From Desulfuromonadaceae bacterium (GTDB lineage: Bacteria; Desulfobacterota; Desulfuromonadia; Desulfuromonadales; Geopsychrobacteraceae): a stretch of DNA of 6,230 nt. A program made the translations under genes and the position numbers. Of the stretch, positions 6,046 to 6,230 are shown in pieces. The notes under the pieces are model-generated. The model had not been told where the DNA came from and made no database searches. It worked only from the letters and a program-made list of their open reading frames with translations. The stretch covers positions 1 through 6,230 of the forward strand of contig DAOWKG010000263.1 in assembly GCA_030639985.1 (NCBI GenBank), written 5' to 3'. Numbering within the stretch: position 1 is the first letter of the stretch; each line of letters starts with the position of its first letter.

Positions 6046-6230
6046 CTAATTAACCGTTTTATGGCTGGGAATAAATTGTTTTTTTTCTTTATCCCACCGA
6101 TAACCACCAGCTTCCCAGATTTCATCAACTAAATCCCAGCCAATGTTCATATTTTGTACCGGCTCAGTTAAATCATATAAATCCAGAATTTCCAAATCAT
6201 TAATAATTTGATCGCCATTGGTATCAACCC
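6046..6230 (-). CDS. Unrecognised protein with EF-hand-type calcium loop, C-terminal 60 residues only
   Basis: The - strand frame enters from the right edge and is open for 60 codons, ending at TAG (6046-6048). Near the visible start it reads DTNGDQIINDLE, a 12-residue EF-hand loop with D1, N3, D5, I8 and E12 in place; only the usual Gly6 is replaced by Gln. The helix that follows (ILDLYDLTE) fits the exiting helix of an EF-hand or of a dockerin-like half-hand. The rest (GWDLVDEIWEAGGYRWDKEKK) is Trp- and acid-rich and ends in a basic tail; I do not recognise it. An A8 run codes the Glu-Lys-Lys region. Such loops are common in extracellular or periplasmic bacterial proteins, but the N-terminus, and any signal peptide, is outside the window. 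The frame's EF-hand consensus makes it likely to be real. Confidence 0.7.
   Translation of the reverse strand, partial: VDTNGDQIINDLEILDLYDLTEPVQNMNIGWDLVDEIWEAGGYRWDKEKKQFIPSHKTVN

Noticed and set aside
6062..6142. 9-bp inverted repeat TGGCTGGGA/TCCCAGCCA
   Set aside because: The arms are 63 bp apart inside coding sequence and encode ordinary residues; no structure or mobile-element feature accompanies them.

Overview
The window is about 6.2 kb of bacterial chromosome of moderate-to-low G+C. It carries ordinary metabolic genes with clean Shine-Dalgarno sites and little intergenic space. The mix suggests a strict anaerobe, most likely a sulfur- or iron-reducing deltaproteobacterial type (Desulfuromonadota/Desulfobacterota-like): a tungsten/molybdenum-type aldehyde oxidoreductase with its MoaD-like sulfur carrier, a ferrous-iron Feo system with a small Cys-rich companion, and a long-chain prenyl diphosphate synthase for quinone tails. 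This lineage is inferred from protein character, not from any marker gene.

Region 1 (1-1966, + strand) is a pterin-enzyme unit. The last 18 codons of a MoaD/ThiS-like sulfur carrier, ending in the diagnostic Gly-Gly, lie just upstream of a complete 615-residue aldehyde:ferredoxin oxidoreductase (AOR) family protein. The carrier would help make the pyranopterin dithiolene that the oxidoreductase binds. A long imperfect inverted repeat straddles the junction. Region 2 (1967-2114) is intergenic and holds nested inverted repeats, a probable promoter and a good Fur-box match.

Region 3 (2115-4832, + strand) is a feo operon: feoA, then feoB (GTG start, 3-nt gap), then a 56-residue one-TM peptide with a C-x3-C-x2-C-x2-C tail. 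The peptide is a FeoB-associated Cys-rich membrane protein. The operon ends at a strong 15-bp hairpin. Fur/Fe2+ probably represses it, so Fe2+ uptake is induced on iron limitation. The operon and the AOR meet functionally in that the AOR needs an Fe-S cluster, but nothing in the sequence ties them in regulation.

Region 4 (4833-6230, - strand) converges on the feo operon. It contains a complete polyprenyl diphosphate synthase (ispB-like) with its own TTGACA-17-TAGTAT promoter. Upstream, running in from the right edge, is the C-terminal end of an unrecognised protein with one EF-hand-type calcium loop.

I see no tRNA, rRNA, CRISPR array, insertion sequence or phage gene. I also see no clearly undescribed multi-gene system. 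The points most worth a second look are the junction inverted repeat, the divergent AOR, the FeoB pore-motif insertion, the small Cys-rich FeoB partner and the EF-hand fragment.
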